64,000 nt of DNA, taken from assembly GCA_947500005.1 (NCBI GenBank), contig CANMQJ010000002.1, positions 248,001 to 312,000 on the forward strand, in the 5' to 3' direction. Numbering within the stretch: position 1 is the stretch's first letter; the number at the start of each line of letters is the position of its first letter. Below, piece after piece: positions 14,814 to 23,742 of the stretch. Source of the stretch: an uncultured Paracoccaceae bacterium (GTDB lineage: Bacteria; Pseudomonadota; Alphaproteobacteria; Rhodobacterales; Rhodobacteraceae). The translations under genes and the position numbers were made by a program. The notes under the pieces were generated by a model that saw only the letters and a list, made by a program, of their open reading frames with translations, was not told the DNA's origin and ran no database searches.

Positions 14814-17800
14814 ATGCTGAGAAAGCGCACCAACGGAACCCCATCCCGCAGCACAAAGGCCCGCCCGCTGATGCCGCCCCCGTCGAGCGGTCTCAGCAGG
14901 CGGGCTTTCTTGCGCAATAGCGGGTTGGGAGGGCTCGCCCTCGGTTCGCTTGGTGCCACGGCCGGTCGCGTACAGGAGGCCGGGGATACCACGCCCACCA
15001 CCGATGCGGGCGTAGTTACCCGCAAGACCGTCTGCCCCTTCTGCTCGGTCGGCTGCTCGATCTGGGCAGAGGTGAAAAACGGCGTCTGGATCGGGCAGGA
15101 GCCGGTCTTCGAAAGCCCGATCAACCAGGGCACCCATTGTGCCAAGGGCGCCGCCACGCGCGAGGTCGCAGTCGGAGAGCGACGCCTGAAATACCCGATG
15201 AAGAAAGAGGGCGGCACCTGGAAGCGCATCTCGTGGGAACAGGCGATCTCGGAAATCGGCGCGGGCTTCCGCAAGATCCGTGAGGAATATGGCCCCGACA
15301 GCGTCTATTGGCTGGGCTCGGCCAAGTTCTCGAACGAGCAGGCCTACATGTTCCGCAAGTTCGCCGCGATGTGGGGCACCAACAATGTCGACCACCAGGC
15401 GCGGATCTGTCATTCCACTACCGTCGCGGGCGTGGCCAATTCGTTCGGCTACGGCGCGATGACGAACACCTACAACGACATCCGCAATTCCAAGTCGATC
15501 ATCATCATCGGCGGCAACCCGGCCGAGGCGCATCCCGTCTCGATGCTGCACGTACTCAACGGGAAGGAAAACGGCGCGCCGCTGATCGTGGTCGATCCGC
15601 GGTTCACCCGCACCGCCGCCCATGCCGACGAATTCGTCCGCATCCGCCCCGGCGCCGATGTGGGCTTCATGTGGGGCCTTGCCCGCATCATCCTGCAAAA
15701 TGGCTGGGAGGACCGCAAATATCTCGACCAGCGCGTCTATGGCTTCGACAAGCTGCGCGACGAGATCGACCGCTGGACCCCCGAAGAGGTCGAGCGCGTC
15801 TCAGGCATCGCCCCCGAACAACTTGAACGCGTCGCCCGCCTGTTGGCCGAGAACCGCCCCGGCACGCTGATCTGGTGCATGGGCCTCACGCAATCCACCA
15901 TCGGCAACAACAAGACCCGCGCAGCCTCGATCCTGCAACTTATCCTGGGCAATATCGGCAAGGTCGGCGGCGGGGCCAACATCTTTCGCGGCCATGACAA
16001 CGTGCAGGGCGCCACCGATCTGGGCGTGCTCAGCCATACGCTGCCCGCATATTATGGTCTGACCGAGGGCGCCTGGAAACACTGGGCCCGCGTCTGGGAC
16101 GTGGAATATGACTGGGTGAAATCCCGCTTCACCTCCAAGGACCTGATGGAAGCGCCCGGCGTTCCCGTCAGCCGCTGGATGGATGGCGTGCTCGAGGATG
16201 ACGAGGCGTTCGAGCAGCCGCATCCGATCCGCGGCATCGTCTTCTGGGGTCATGCCAGCAACAGTCAGACCCGCGGCCCCGACCGCAAGCGCGCGCTCGA
16301 AGCGGCCGACATGGTCGTGATCGTCGACCCCTACCCCACCCAGACGGCGATCGAGAACGAAAGAACCGACAATCTCTATGTCCTGCCCGCCGGCACGACG
16401 ATGGAAATGGCGGGCTCGGTCACCAATTCCAACCGATCCGTGCAATGGCGCGAAAAGGTCGTGGACCCGGTGTTCGAGGCGAAATCGGATTACGAGATTC
16501 TATACCTCTTCGCCCGCGAATTCGGTTTCGACGCGGAACTCTACAAGCATGTCCGCATCGGCGCGGACGGCGTGCCCGTCGCCGAGGACATGCTGCGCGA
16601 GGTCAATCGCGGTACTTGGACCATCGGCTATACCGGTCAGAGCCCCGAGCGGCTCAAGACCCACATGGACAACCAGGAGAAGTTCGACTCCATCACTTTG
16701 ATCGGCAAATCCGCCCCGGTCGAGGGGCAGTATTACTGCCTGCCCTGGCCCAGCTGGGGCCAGCCTGAACAGAACCATCCCGGCTCTCCGCTTCTCTACG
16801 ACACCTCGAAACCCGTGGCCGAGGGCGGCCTGCCCTTCCGCGCCCGCTGGGGCGTTGAGCATGAAGGCGAGAACCTTTTGGCCGAGAACAGCTATACCAA
16901 GGATTCCGAGATCAAGGACGGCTATCCCGAGATCACCTTCGGCATGCTCGACGCGCTGGGTTTCGCCGACGAGTTGACCGCGCGGGAAAAGCTGGTGATC
17001 TTCGCGATCGGCGCCGACCGCTACCGGCACGACATGCTTGCCCTGCCAGAGGAAGAAGCAAGCGCCGCCCTCGACCGACTCGAGGCGCGGGTCCGCCGCG
17101 AGACGCGCCAGGGCGGCTCGGGCGGACAGGAAAGCGTGAACGAATCCTGGGGCGGGGCCGATGGCGGCTCAAAGGCGCCCTCGGCCGAGGAACTCGGCAA
17201 ACGCTATCCCGATTATCCAGAGGCCGCGCTCGACGCGATCGAGGCCTATCTCTCCGCCAACCCGCAGGACAAGGGCGAGGAAAGGCCGCCGCTGCGCGAC
17301 CGGGTGCAACAGGTCAATTGGAAGACCGACCTTTCGGGCGGTCTGCAACGGGTGGCCATCGCCCATGGGCTGGCCCCCTATGGCAACGGCAAGGCGCGCG
17401 CCCATGTCTGGAACTTCCCCGACGCGGTGCCGCTGCACCGCGAACCGCTCTACACCACCCGGCGCGACCTGCTGCCCGAATATCAAACCTACGAGGATCG
17501 CCGCGTCTGGCGCCTGCCCGCGCTCTACCGTTCGATCCAAGCGGTTGATTACAGCAACGAGTTTCCGCTCAACCTCACCAGCGGGCGGCTGGTGGAATTC
17601 GAGGGCGGCGGCGACGAAACGCGCTCGAACAAGTGGCTGGCTGAGTTTCAGCCGCAGATGTTCGTCGAGATCAACCCTGCCGATGCTGCCGCCGCAGGGG
17701 TCGCCAACGGCGCCTTCTGCTGGGTCCACACGCCCGAGGGCCGCATCCGCGTTCAGGCGTTGGTTACGCCGCGCGTGGGCCCCGGCACGGTCTTCCTGCC

Positions 17801-17996
17801 CTTCCATTACGCAGGGATCTGGCAGGGGGAGGACATTTCGCACCGCTATCCCGAAGGCGCTGCCCCTTGGGTAATCGGCGAGGCGTCCAACACGGTGCAG
17901 ACCTATGGCTATGACGTGGTGACCCAGATGCAGGAGACCAAGGCCACGCTCTGCCGCATCTCGGCGCTGGAAGGAGGCGATGATGACGCGGCTTAA
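14814..17996 (+). CDS. Formate dehydrogenase alpha (molybdopterin) subunit
   Basis: A 1060-residue catalytic subunit that oxidises formate to CO2 in the periplasm. A Tat signal (LSRRAFLRNSGLGG, residues 27-40) is followed by the 4Fe-4S cysteines Cys74, Cys77, Cys81 and Cys109. The metal ligand region is HQARICHSTTVAG with Cys199 and His200, so this enzyme uses cysteine where E. coli FdnG uses selenocysteine. Molybdopterin domains extend to about residue 800 and the C-terminal MGD-binding domain (LTSGRLVEFEGGG onward) ends at 1060. Residues about 760-800 form a glycine-rich linker. Metal (Mo or W) cannot be read. Its end overlaps the beta subunit gene by 14 nt. Confidence 0.94.
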   Translation: MLRKRTNGTPSRSTKARPLMPPPSSGLSRRAFLRNSGLGGLALGSLGATAGRVQEAGDTTPTTDAGVVTRKTVCPFCSVGCSIWAEVKNGVWIGQEPVFESPINQGTHCAKGAATREVAVGERRLKYPMKKEGGTWKRISWEQAISEIGAGFRKIREEYGPDSVYWLGSAKFSNEQAYMFRKFAAMWGTNNVDHQARICHSTTVAGVANSFGYGAMTNTYNDIRNSKSIIIIGGNPAEAHPVSMLHVLNGKENGAPLIVVDPRFTRTAAHADEFVRIRPGADVGFMWGLARIILQNGWEDRKYLDQRVYGFDKLRDEIDRWTPEEVERVSGIAPEQLERVARLLAENRPGTLIWCMGLTQSTIGNNKTRAASILQLILGNIGKVGGGANIFRGHDNVQGATDLGVLSHTLPAYYGLTEGAWKHWARVWDVEYDWVKSRFTSKDLMEAPGVPVSRWMDGVLEDDEAFEQPHPIRGIVFWGHASNSQTRGPDRKRALEAADMVVIVDPYPTQTAIENERTDNLYVLPAGTTMEMAGSVTNSNRSVQWREKVVDPVFEAKSDYEILYLFAREFGFDAELYKHVRIGADGVPVAEDMLREVNRGTWTIGYTGQSPERLKTHMDNQEKFDSITLIGKSAPVEGQYYCLPWPSWGQPEQNHPGSPLLYDTSKPVAEGGLPFRARWGVEHEGENLLAENSYTKDSEIKDGYPEITFGMLDALGFADELTAREKLVIFAIGADRYRHDMLALPEEEASAALDRLEARVRRETRQGGSGGQESVNESWGGADGGSKAPSAEELGKRYPDYPEAALDAIEAYLSANPQDKGEERPPLRDRVQQVNWKTDLSGGLQRVAIAHGLAPYGNGKARAHVWNFPDAVPLHREPLYTTRRDLLPEYQTYEDRRVWRLPALYRSIQAVDYSNEFPLNLTSGRLVEFEGGGDETRSNKWLAEFQPQMFVEINPADAAAAGVANGAFCWVHTPEGRIRVQALVTPRVGPGTVFLPFHYAGIWQGEDISHRYPEGAAPWVIGEASNTVQTYGYDVVTQMQETKATLCRISALEGGDDDAA

Positions 17997-18579
17997 ATTC
18001 CTCTGCGACGCGGAACGTTGCATCGAGTGCAACGCCTGCGCCACGGTCTGCAAGAACGAGCACGAGGTGCCGTGGGGCATGGTCCGCCGCCGCGTTGTCA
18101 CGATCAACGATGGCGAGCCGGGCGAAAAATCCATCGCGGTCTCTTGCATGCATTGCACCGACGCGCCCTGCGTCGCGGTCTGCCCCACCTCGACGCTCTA
18201 CCAGACCGACCTGGGCGTGGTGCTGCATGACAAGGACACCTGCATCGGTTGTGGCTACTGCTTTTATGCCTGCCCCTTCGGCGCGCCGCAATACCCGCAG
18301 GAGACGCTTTTCGGCTCGCGCGGCAAGATGGACAAGTGCACCTATTGCGCCGGCGGACCCGAGGAGAACGGATCCGAGGCCGAGTTCCGCAAATACGGCC
18401 GCAATCGCATCGCCGAGGGCAAGTTGCCGATCTGCGCCGAGGTCTGCTCGACCCGCGCGCTGCTGGCCGGCGACGGCGAGACCATAGGCGAGATCTACCG
18501 CGAGCGCGTCATCCATCGCGGCTTTGGCAGCGGCGCCTGGGGATGGAAAACCGCCTATTACCCGGAGCAGGACACATGA
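17983..18579 (+). CDS. fdh3B: Formate dehydrogenase FDH3-type beta (iron-sulfur) subunit
   Basis: A 198-residue ferredoxin-like subunit that passes electrons from the alpha to the membrane gamma subunit. Four cysteine clusters are visible: CIECNACATVC, CMHCTDAPCVAVC, CIGCGYCFYAC and a split group with CTYC and CAEVC, enough for four 4Fe-4S centres. Opening MTRLKFLCDAERCIEC fits the FDH3 beta pattern. Two adjacent ATGs are possible (17980 and 17983); AAGGAGG is 5 nt from the second, which I prefer. It overlaps alpha by 14 nt and gamma by 4 nt, so the three subunits are translationally coupled. Confidence 0.92.
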   Translation: MTRLKFLCDAERCIECNACATVCKNEHEVPWGMVRRRVVTINDGEPGEKSIAVSCMHCTDAPCVAVCPTSTLYQTDLGVVLHDKDTCIGCGYCFYACPFGAPQYPQETLFGSRGKMDKCTYCAGGPEENGSEAEFRKYGRNRIAEGKLPICAEVCSTRALLAGDGETIGEIYRERVIHRGFGSGAWGWKTAYYPEQDT

Positions 18580-19811
18580 CAGACCAAACTCCCGTCGTCC
18601 GTGGACGCGACTTCACCGGCTACCGCATCGGCGGGGCCATCGCCGCCCTCCTGCTGCTCGTGGCCATGGTCTGGCAGGTCGTGGCCCTTTTCGACGGCGA
18701 GACCGTCACCGTGCCCGAATCCCATTGGCGCGTATCCGCGGCGCAGGGCGATTACGGCGCAGAGGTGATCGCCGGAGAGGTGCTCGAGGCGCGAACGAGG
18801 TTCATGGACGAACGCTTCCGCACCGGCCCCTCGCCCGGCGCCGAGGCGCCCGAGCTTGCGCGTGGCGACCGCTACTTCCTGATCGAGGAACGGATGGAGG
18901 CCGAAGGCCGCGACCTGACGCGGGCCTGGCTGACGGCCGATGCGCGGGCGCTGGAAATGTCGCGTCCCAGCGAGCGCGTGATCGGCATCTCCTCGCTCCC
19001 CTATCCCAATGCCGAGCTCTTCGAGAGGCCCGAGGGTCGCGACTGGCGCTTCGGCCTTGCCGATTTCATTACCCATCTGGGCGCCATCGCGATCCTCGGC
19101 TTCTCGCTGCTGCTGGCGCTCATCCTCGCCCTGCGTGGGCGCGTGCCCATCGCCAAGGGTCGCTCGGGCCGGACGGTCAAGCGGTTCAACTTCCTCGAAC
19201 GCGCCAATCACTGGATGACGGCCAGCAGCTTCATCATGCTGGCGCTCACCGGCATCGTCATTGCATATGGCGACACGCTCATCCGTATCCCCTTCGGAGA
19301 AGAGGCGCAGGGTACACTCGCGCTCTGGTCCAGTTGGACGCATGCGCTCTTCTTCCCGCCCTTCACGCTGGGCCTGTTTGTCATGATCCTCCTGTGGACC
19401 TGGCGCAATCTGCCCTCCCGGCTCGACCTCGCCTGGCTCGCGCGCGCGGGCGGCTTTTTCTCGGACGATCCCGACAACCCGCCCGCGCGCAAGTTCAATG
19501 CCGGGCAGAAACTCATCTTCTGGTCTGCCGTGCTGGGCGGTGTGGCGATGATCGCCACCGGCGTCACCCTGATGTTCCCCTATTTCTGGGCCGACCTCGA
19601 GGTGATGGGCTGGGTCATGCTGGTCCATGCAACGCTAGCCACGCTGCTGATCGCGATCTTCATAGGCCATATCTATATCGGCACCGTGGGGATGCAGGGC
19701 GCGATCTGGGCAATGTGGGGCGGCAAAGTCGATCGCAACTGGGCCGAGGAACATCATGTATTGTGGCTGAAGGAACTTGAAACGCGCGGCGCGACCGCGC
19801 GGGGAGGGTAA
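18576..19811 (+). CDS. Formate dehydrogenase gamma subunit (cytochrome b)
   Basis: A 411-residue membrane subunit that takes electrons to quinone through b hemes. One N-terminal membrane segment (about 18-38) and a roughly 120-residue periplasmic domain precede the four-helix cytochrome b core. Likely heme histidines lie in FLERANHWMTASSF, WTHALFF, MLVHATLATLL and IGHIYIG. The extra N-terminal part is usual for longer FdoI-like gammas of this FDH type. The ATG at 18576 overlaps the beta stop (ATGA). The next small gene begins 2 nt after its stop. Confidence 0.9.
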   Translation: MTDQTPVVRGRDFTGYRIGGAIAALLLLVAMVWQVVALFDGETVTVPESHWRVSAAQGDYGAEVIAGEVLEARTRFMDERFRTGPSPGAEAPELARGDRYFLIEERMEAEGRDLTRAWLTADARALEMSRPSERVIGISSLPYPNAELFERPEGRDWRFGLADFITHLGAIAILGFSLLLALILALRGRVPIAKGRSGRTVKRFNFLERANHWMTASSFIMLALTGIVIAYGDTLIRIPFGEEAQGTLALWSSWTHALFFPPFTLGLFVMILLWTWRNLPSRLDLAWLARAGGFFSDDPDNPPARKFNAGQKLIFWSAVLGGVAMIATGVTLMFPYFWADLEVMGWVMLVHATLATLLIAIFIGHIYIGTVGMQGAIWAMWGGKVDRNWAEEHHVLWLKELETRGATARGG

Positions 19812-19813
19812 GG

Positions 19814-19984
19814 ATGTACGCCTTTGCAACAGGGGCCATTCTGGCCGCGCTGCTGGCGGCGGGGACTTGGTTCGTGCTCGACAACGCTGCCATCTCGGCC
19901 AAGGAGCGCGCCGACAACCCCTCGGTTCTGCTCGGGATCGAGGACATGGCGCTGACCCGCAACGAGGAGTTGGAGACCCGCTAG
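19814..19984 (+). CDS. 56-residue single-pass membrane protein between FDH and bd oxidase genes
   Basis: Begins with ATG 2 nt after the gamma stop, preceded by GGAGGGTAAGG, and ends in TAG at 19982-19984. The N-terminal hydrophobic stretch (MYAFATGAILAALLAAGTWF, residues 1-20) is one membrane helix or an uncleaved signal anchor. The rest is charged, reading ISAKERADNPSVLLGIEDMA and ending NEELETR. I do not recognise a family. Its position, 31 nt before cydA, and its size suggest a small stabilising subunit of either the formate dehydrogenase or the oxidase, comparable in style to CydX but on the wrong side of cydAB. Confidence 0.7.
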   Translation: MYAFATGAILAALLAAGTWFVLDNAAISAKERADNPSVLLGIEDMALTRNEELETR

Positions 19985-20015
19985 GCGCAGGCGGGAGACC
20001 CGGAAAGGAATTGCC

Positions 20016-21416
20016 ATGTTCGAGGGCCTCTCGGTCGAGATCCTGGCGCGTATCCAGTTCGCCTTCACCGTCTCGTTCCATATCGTCTTTCCCGCCTTCA
20101 CCATCGGGCTGGCCAGTTATCTTGCCGTCCTGAACGGGCTTTGGCTGGCCACTGGGCAGCGCGTCTTCCGCGACCTCTTCGATCACTGGAAGACGATCTT
20201 TGCCGTGGCCTTCGGCATGGGCGTGGTCTCGGGCATCGTGATGTCGTACCAGTTCGGCACCAACTGGTCAGTCTTCTCCGACCTTGCGGGGCCGGTGATC
20301 GGGCCCTTGATGACCTACGAAGTGCTGGTCGCCTTCTTTCTCGAGGCCGGATTCCTGGGCATCATGCTATTTGGCCGCGACCGGGTAGGCGATGGGCTGC
20401 ACATGCTCGCCACCGTGCTGGTGGCGCTCGGCACATTGCTCTCGGCCTTCTGGATCCTCAGCGCAAACAGCTGGATGCACACCCCCGCAGGATTCGAACA
20501 GGACGCCGACGGCCGTTTCCTGCCGGCCGACTGGTGGGAAATCGTTTTCAATCCATCCTTTCCCTATCGGCTGGTTCACATGGTACTGGCCGCCTACCTG
20601 ACGACCGCCTTCGCCGTGTCGGGCGCGGCCGCCTGGCAGATGCTGCGCGGACAGGCCACGCCGGCCACGCGCACCATGTTCTCGATGGGCATGTGGATGG
20701 CGGTGGCGGTCACGCCGCTGCAAATCCTCGCGGGCCATGAACATGGAATCAACACGTTGGAACACCAGCCCCCCAAGATGATGGCGATGGAGGGCCTCTA
20801 CCACAGCCACGAGAACGGCGCGCCGCTCGCACTTGTCGGCATCCCGGATCCGGATGCGAAGGAGATCCGGTTCGCCGTCGAGATCCCTGGTCTTTCCTCG
20901 CTGCTCGTCAAGTATGATGCCGACGCCCCTCGCCGTGGGCTCGATACCGTCCCCGATGACGAGGAGCCCCCGGTGGCCATCGTGTTCTGGTCCTTCCGCG
21001 TGATGGTGGGGCTGGGGCTGGCGATGCTTGGCCTCGGCCTCTGGGCGCTCTGGGCGCGCTGGCGCGATACGCTCTACGATTCGCCCTGGCTGCATCGCAT
21101 GGCGGTCGCACTCGCTCCTGCGGGCTTCGTCGCCGTGTTGGCCGGCTGGATCACCACCGAGGTCGGGCGCCAGCCCTATACCGTCTACGGGTACTTACGG
21201 ACAGCGGATTCACTCTCGCCGGTGGATGCGCCAGCCGTCAGCAGTTCGCTGACAGCGTTCATCATCGTCTATTTCTTCATCTTCGGGGCGGGAACCTTCT
21301 ACCTGCTCCGGCTGATGTCGCGCGCACCGGGCAAAAGCGACGGAGAGCACGCCCTGACCCGACCGGTCCGCGGTGCCCCGCTTGCCCGGGCCCATCGATC
21401 GCAACCCGGGGAATAG
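20016..21416 (+). CDS. cydA: Cytochrome bd ubiquinol oxidase subunit I (CIO type)
   Basis: A 466-residue quinol oxidase subunit with about nine membrane segments. Heme ligands: His22 in TVSFHIVFP (E. coli His19), a histidine in YRLVHMVLAAYLTTAF (E. coli His186) and a methionine in the later FRVMVGLGLAM segment. The Q-loop is short and the enzyme has GRQPYTVYG instead of GRQPW, pointing to the cyanide-insensitive (CIO) branch. It reduces oxygen to water using quinol in the inner membrane. It follows FDH genes closely, so formate-derived quinol is a plausible electron source. cydB begins 10 nt after its stop. Confidence 0.93.
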   Translation: MFEGLSVEILARIQFAFTVSFHIVFPAFTIGLASYLAVLNGLWLATGQRVFRDLFDHWKTIFAVAFGMGVVSGIVMSYQFGTNWSVFSDLAGPVIGPLMTYEVLVAFFLEAGFLGIMLFGRDRVGDGLHMLATVLVALGTLLSAFWILSANSWMHTPAGFEQDADGRFLPADWWEIVFNPSFPYRLVHMVLAAYLTTAFAVSGAAAWQMLRGQATPATRTMFSMGMWMAVAVTPLQILAGHEHGINTLEHQPPKMMAMEGLYHSHENGAPLALVGIPDPDAKEIRFAVEIPGLSSLLVKYDADAPRRGLDTVPDDEEPPVAIVFWSFRVMVGLGLAMLGLGLWALWARWRDTLYDSPWLHRMAVALAPAGFVAVLAGWITTEVGRQPYTVYGYLRTADSLSPVDAPAVSSSLTAFIIVYFFIFGAGTFYLLRLMSRAPGKSDGEHALTRPVRGAPLARAHRSQPGE

Positions 21417-21426
21417 GAGGCGCGCA

Positions 21427-22425
21427 ATGTTCGATCTGGCATTCATCTGGGCAGGCCTCATCGCCTTTGCCGTGCTGGTCTATGTCATTCTCGACGGGTT
21501 CGATCTGGGCGTCGGTATCCTTTTCCCGCTGGCCCAAGACACCCGGGAACGCGACATGATGATCAAGTCGGTTGAACCTGTCTGGGACGGCAACGAGACC
21601 TGGCTCATCCTCGGGGGCGGCGGCCTGCTGGCAGCCTTTCCGCTGGCCTATGCCGTCGCGCTTCCTGCGCTTTATGTACCGTTGCTGCTGATGCTTCTGG
21701 CACTGGTCTTTCGCGGTGTGGCCTTCGAATATCGCTGGCGGACCGAAAAATGGCGCCGCGTCTGGGACATGGCGCTCATCGGCGGATCCGCCACTGCGGC
21801 AGCATGCCAAGGCATCACGCTGGGCGCGATCATTCAGGGTATAGCGGTCGAGGGCCGGTCCTATGCCGGTGGCTGGTGGGATTGGCTCACGCCGTTTTCG
21901 TTGCTTACCGGCCTGGCGCTCACCGTTGGTTATGCCCTGCTGGGCGCCACCTGGCTGGTGATGAAGACCGAGGGCGATCTGCAATCCCGAATGCGGCGCC
22001 ACGCGCGAGTACTCACGTTCGCCGCGCTGGCACTGATCGGCGTGGTCAGCCTGCTCGTACCCTTCCAGGGGCAGACCTATTACGACCGCTGGCTTACCCA
22101 GCCGGGGCTCTATTACACGCCCGTCATACCGCTATTGCTGCTCGGCACGTCGATTGCCCTGCTCCGAGGGCTGCGCCAAAGGCGGGACCGTGCGCCGTTT
22201 CTTTCGGCCCTCGCCCTCTTTGTCCTCAGCTTCATTGGCTTCGGCGTCAGCATCTATCCATTCACGGTGCCGACATCCCTGACCATCGAGGAGGCGGCCG
22301 CACCCGAGAGCACCCTGCTTTTCACCCTCGTCGGAACGGCGATCTTGCTACCGCTGATCCTGGGCTACACGGCCTATACCTATTGGGTCTTCCGCGGCAA
22401 GGTCGATTTGGATGAAGGATACTGA
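21427..22425 (+). CDS. cydB: Cytochrome bd ubiquinol oxidase subunit II
   Basis: A 332-residue membrane partner of CydA with about eight segments. The opening FIWAGLIAFAVLVYVILDGFDLG and the motif EPVWDGNETWLILGGGGL are diagnostic of CydB. I chose the ATG at 21427, which has GGAGG upstream, over the upstream start at 21373. The end YWVFRGKVDLDEGY is followed 2 nt later by the 35-residue small subunit gene, completing a cydABX-like arrangement. Confidence 0.93.
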   Translation: MFDLAFIWAGLIAFAVLVYVILDGFDLGVGILFPLAQDTRERDMMIKSVEPVWDGNETWLILGGGGLLAAFPLAYAVALPALYVPLLLMLLALVFRGVAFEYRWRTEKWRRVWDMALIGGSATAAACQGITLGAIIQGIAVEGRSYAGGWWDWLTPFSLLTGLALTVGYALLGATWLVMKTEGDLQSRMRRHARVLTFAALALIGVVSLLVPFQGQTYYDRWLTQPGLYYTPVIPLLLLGTSIALLRGLRQRRDRAPFLSALALFVLSFIGFGVSIYPFTVPTSLTIEEAAAPESTLLFTLVGTAILLPLILGYTAYTYWVFRGKVDLDEGY

Positions 22426-22427
22426 CG

Positions 22428-22535
22428 ATGCGGCGCAAGAACGTCAGCCGACTGACATGGTTCGTCGGCCTCTGGCTGGCTTCGGTCGCGGGTCTTGGCC
22501 TGTTGGCGGGCATAATCAGACTGGCGATCGGTTGA
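22428..22535 (+). CDS. 35-residue DUF2474-type small subunit of the bd oxidase
   Basis: Starts 2 nt after the cydB stop and ends at TGA 22533-22535. The peptide has a basic start (MRRKNVSRLTW) and one membrane helix (FVGLWLASVAGLGLLAGIIR). This matches the DUF2474 small proteins that follow CIO-type cydAB, comparable with CydX/CydH subunits that stabilise the heme pocket. The match rests on position, size and pattern only. Confidence 0.75.
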   Translation: MRRKNVSRLTWFVGLWLASVAGLGLLAGIIRLAIG

Positions 22536-22591
22536 TCCTCCAGCCTCCGAGCGCTCATTTCTGAGTAGAGCGAGGGCGCAAACGGACCGGC

Positions 22592-22607
22592 CCACCCGGT
22601 CGGGTGG
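22592..22607 (+). terminator. Stem-loop after the cyd genes
   Basis: CCACCC (22592-22597), loop GGTC, GGGTGG (22602-22607), followed by TTGGTTGATCT. It lies between the end of the FDH-cyd run and the oppositely oriented tRNA gene. The T-tract is poor, so this is a modest terminator candidate. Confidence 0.35.
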
Positions 22608-22628
22608 TTGGTTGATCTCTGAAGGAAG

Positions 22629-22704
22629 TGGTGAGCCGTGCAGGATTCGAACCTGCGACCCACTGATTAAAAGTCAGTTGCTCTACCAACTGAGCTAACG
22701 GCCC
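22629..22704 (-). tRNA. tRNA-Lys (anticodon TTT), CCA encoded
   Basis: On the minus strand a full cloverleaf is visible: acceptor GGGCCGT with ACGGCTC, D arm in TTAGCTCAGTTGGTAGAGC, anticodon stem-loop CTGACTTTTAATCAG with anticodon TTT, and T arm GCAGGTTCGAATCCTGC. Discriminator A is followed by CCA in the DNA, giving 76 nt. A weak candidate promoter lies upstream with TTGAAC at 22759-22764 and TTACAG 17 nt later. It decodes AAA and AAG lysine codons. Confidence 0.97.
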
Positions 22705-22817
22705 ACTTCTTGGATCTTGTGATCCTGTCAGCGCTCTGTAAACTCTTTTTCCTAGCAGGTTCAAGAGCGAATTGAGCGCCACGGAAGCACTGTCTGGCGC
22801 CCCGATAGGCGCCGCTT

Positions 22818-22847
22818 CTATGGGTATGGCCCATAGGGGTCAACCCC
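22818..22847. other. Two adjacent short stem-loops upstream of dapF
   Basis: CTATGGG-TATGG-CCCATAG (22818-22836) is followed at once by GGGG-TCAA-CCCC (22836-22847). They lie between the tRNA-Lys promoter region and dapF. They could form a dapF leader structure or mark divergent transcription; no function is shown. Confidence 0.3.
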
Positions 22848-22899
22848 CTATTTCACCAAATTTCCAGGTGGACTGGATTCGCCGGAAAGGGAGCGTTAT

Positions 22900-23742
22900 A
22901 TGCGCGCCATGCAGCAGATCGCAAAAACCGGATTGGCCTTCAGAAAGATGCACGGGCTGGGCAATGACTTCGTGGTCATCGACCTCCGTGCATCCGAGGC
23001 AGGGATCACGACCGCCTTGGTGCAAGCCATAGCGGACCGCCATCGTGGGGTGGGGTTCGATCAGCTTGCCCTTGTTTCCGAGGGATCCGGCGATGCTCAT
23101 CTGACCTTCTTCAACGCCGATGGATCGACCTCGGCCGCCTGCGGTAACGCCACACGCTGCATCGCCCGGCTCCTTATGGATGAAAGCGGATCGACGGAGG
23201 TGCGCATGTCCACGGACCGGGGCATATTGGTCGCCCGCGACTCGGGCGATGGGCTGGTGTCGGTCAACATGGGGCCACCACAGCTTGACTGGCAGGAGAT
23301 CCCCTTGGCGGAAGCCATGGACACGCTGGAATTGCCGATCGAAGGCGCGCCCACGGCGACGGGCATGGGCAACCCGCACTGCACTTTCTTCGTCGAAGAT
23401 GCCGAGGCGATTCCGCTGGAAGAGTTCGGTCGCCGCTACGAGACCCATCCGCTTTATCCGCAGCGCACCAATGTGCAGGTGGCGCAGGTGACCGGCCCCG
23501 ACCGGATCCGCATGCGGGTCTGGGAGCGGGGCGTGGGCGTTACCCTGGCCTCGGGATCGTCCTCCTGCGCCACGGCCGTCGCCGCGGCCCGGCGCGGCCT
23601 TACGGGGCGCTCCGTCCGCATCGACCTCGACGGTGGCAGCCTGCAGGTCGACTGGCGCGAGGACGGTGTCTGGATGACCGGTCCGACCGCGCATGTGTTT
23701 GACGGCGTGCTGACAACCGATTTCCTCAAGGACCTGCCATGA
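22900..23742 (+). CDS. dapF: Diaminopimelate epimerase
   Basis: Interconverts LL- and meso-diaminopimelate for lysine and peptidoglycan synthesis (cytoplasm). The 280-residue protein has two related halves, each giving one catalytic cysteine: Cys81 in ACGNATRC and Cys223 in [19 protein letters not shown] near the start is the family signature. The ATG at 22900 has GGGAG 8 nt upstream. The following mtaB start overlaps its stop (ATGA), so the two are co-translated. The end HVFDGVL is normal. Confidence 0.95.
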   Translation: MRAMQQIAKTGLAFRKMHGLGNDFVVIDLRASEAGITTALVQAIADRHRGVGFDQLALVSEGSGDAHLTFFNADGSTSAACGNATRCIARLLMDESGSTEVRMSTDRGILVARDSGDGLVSVNMGPPQLDWQEIPLAEAMDTLELPIEGAPTATGMGNPHCTFFVEDAEAIPLEEFGRRYETHPLYPQRTNVQVAQVTGPDRIRMRVWERGVGVTLASGSSSCATAVAAARRGLTGRSVRIDLDGGSLQVDWREDGVWMTGPTAHVFDGVLTTDFLKDLP

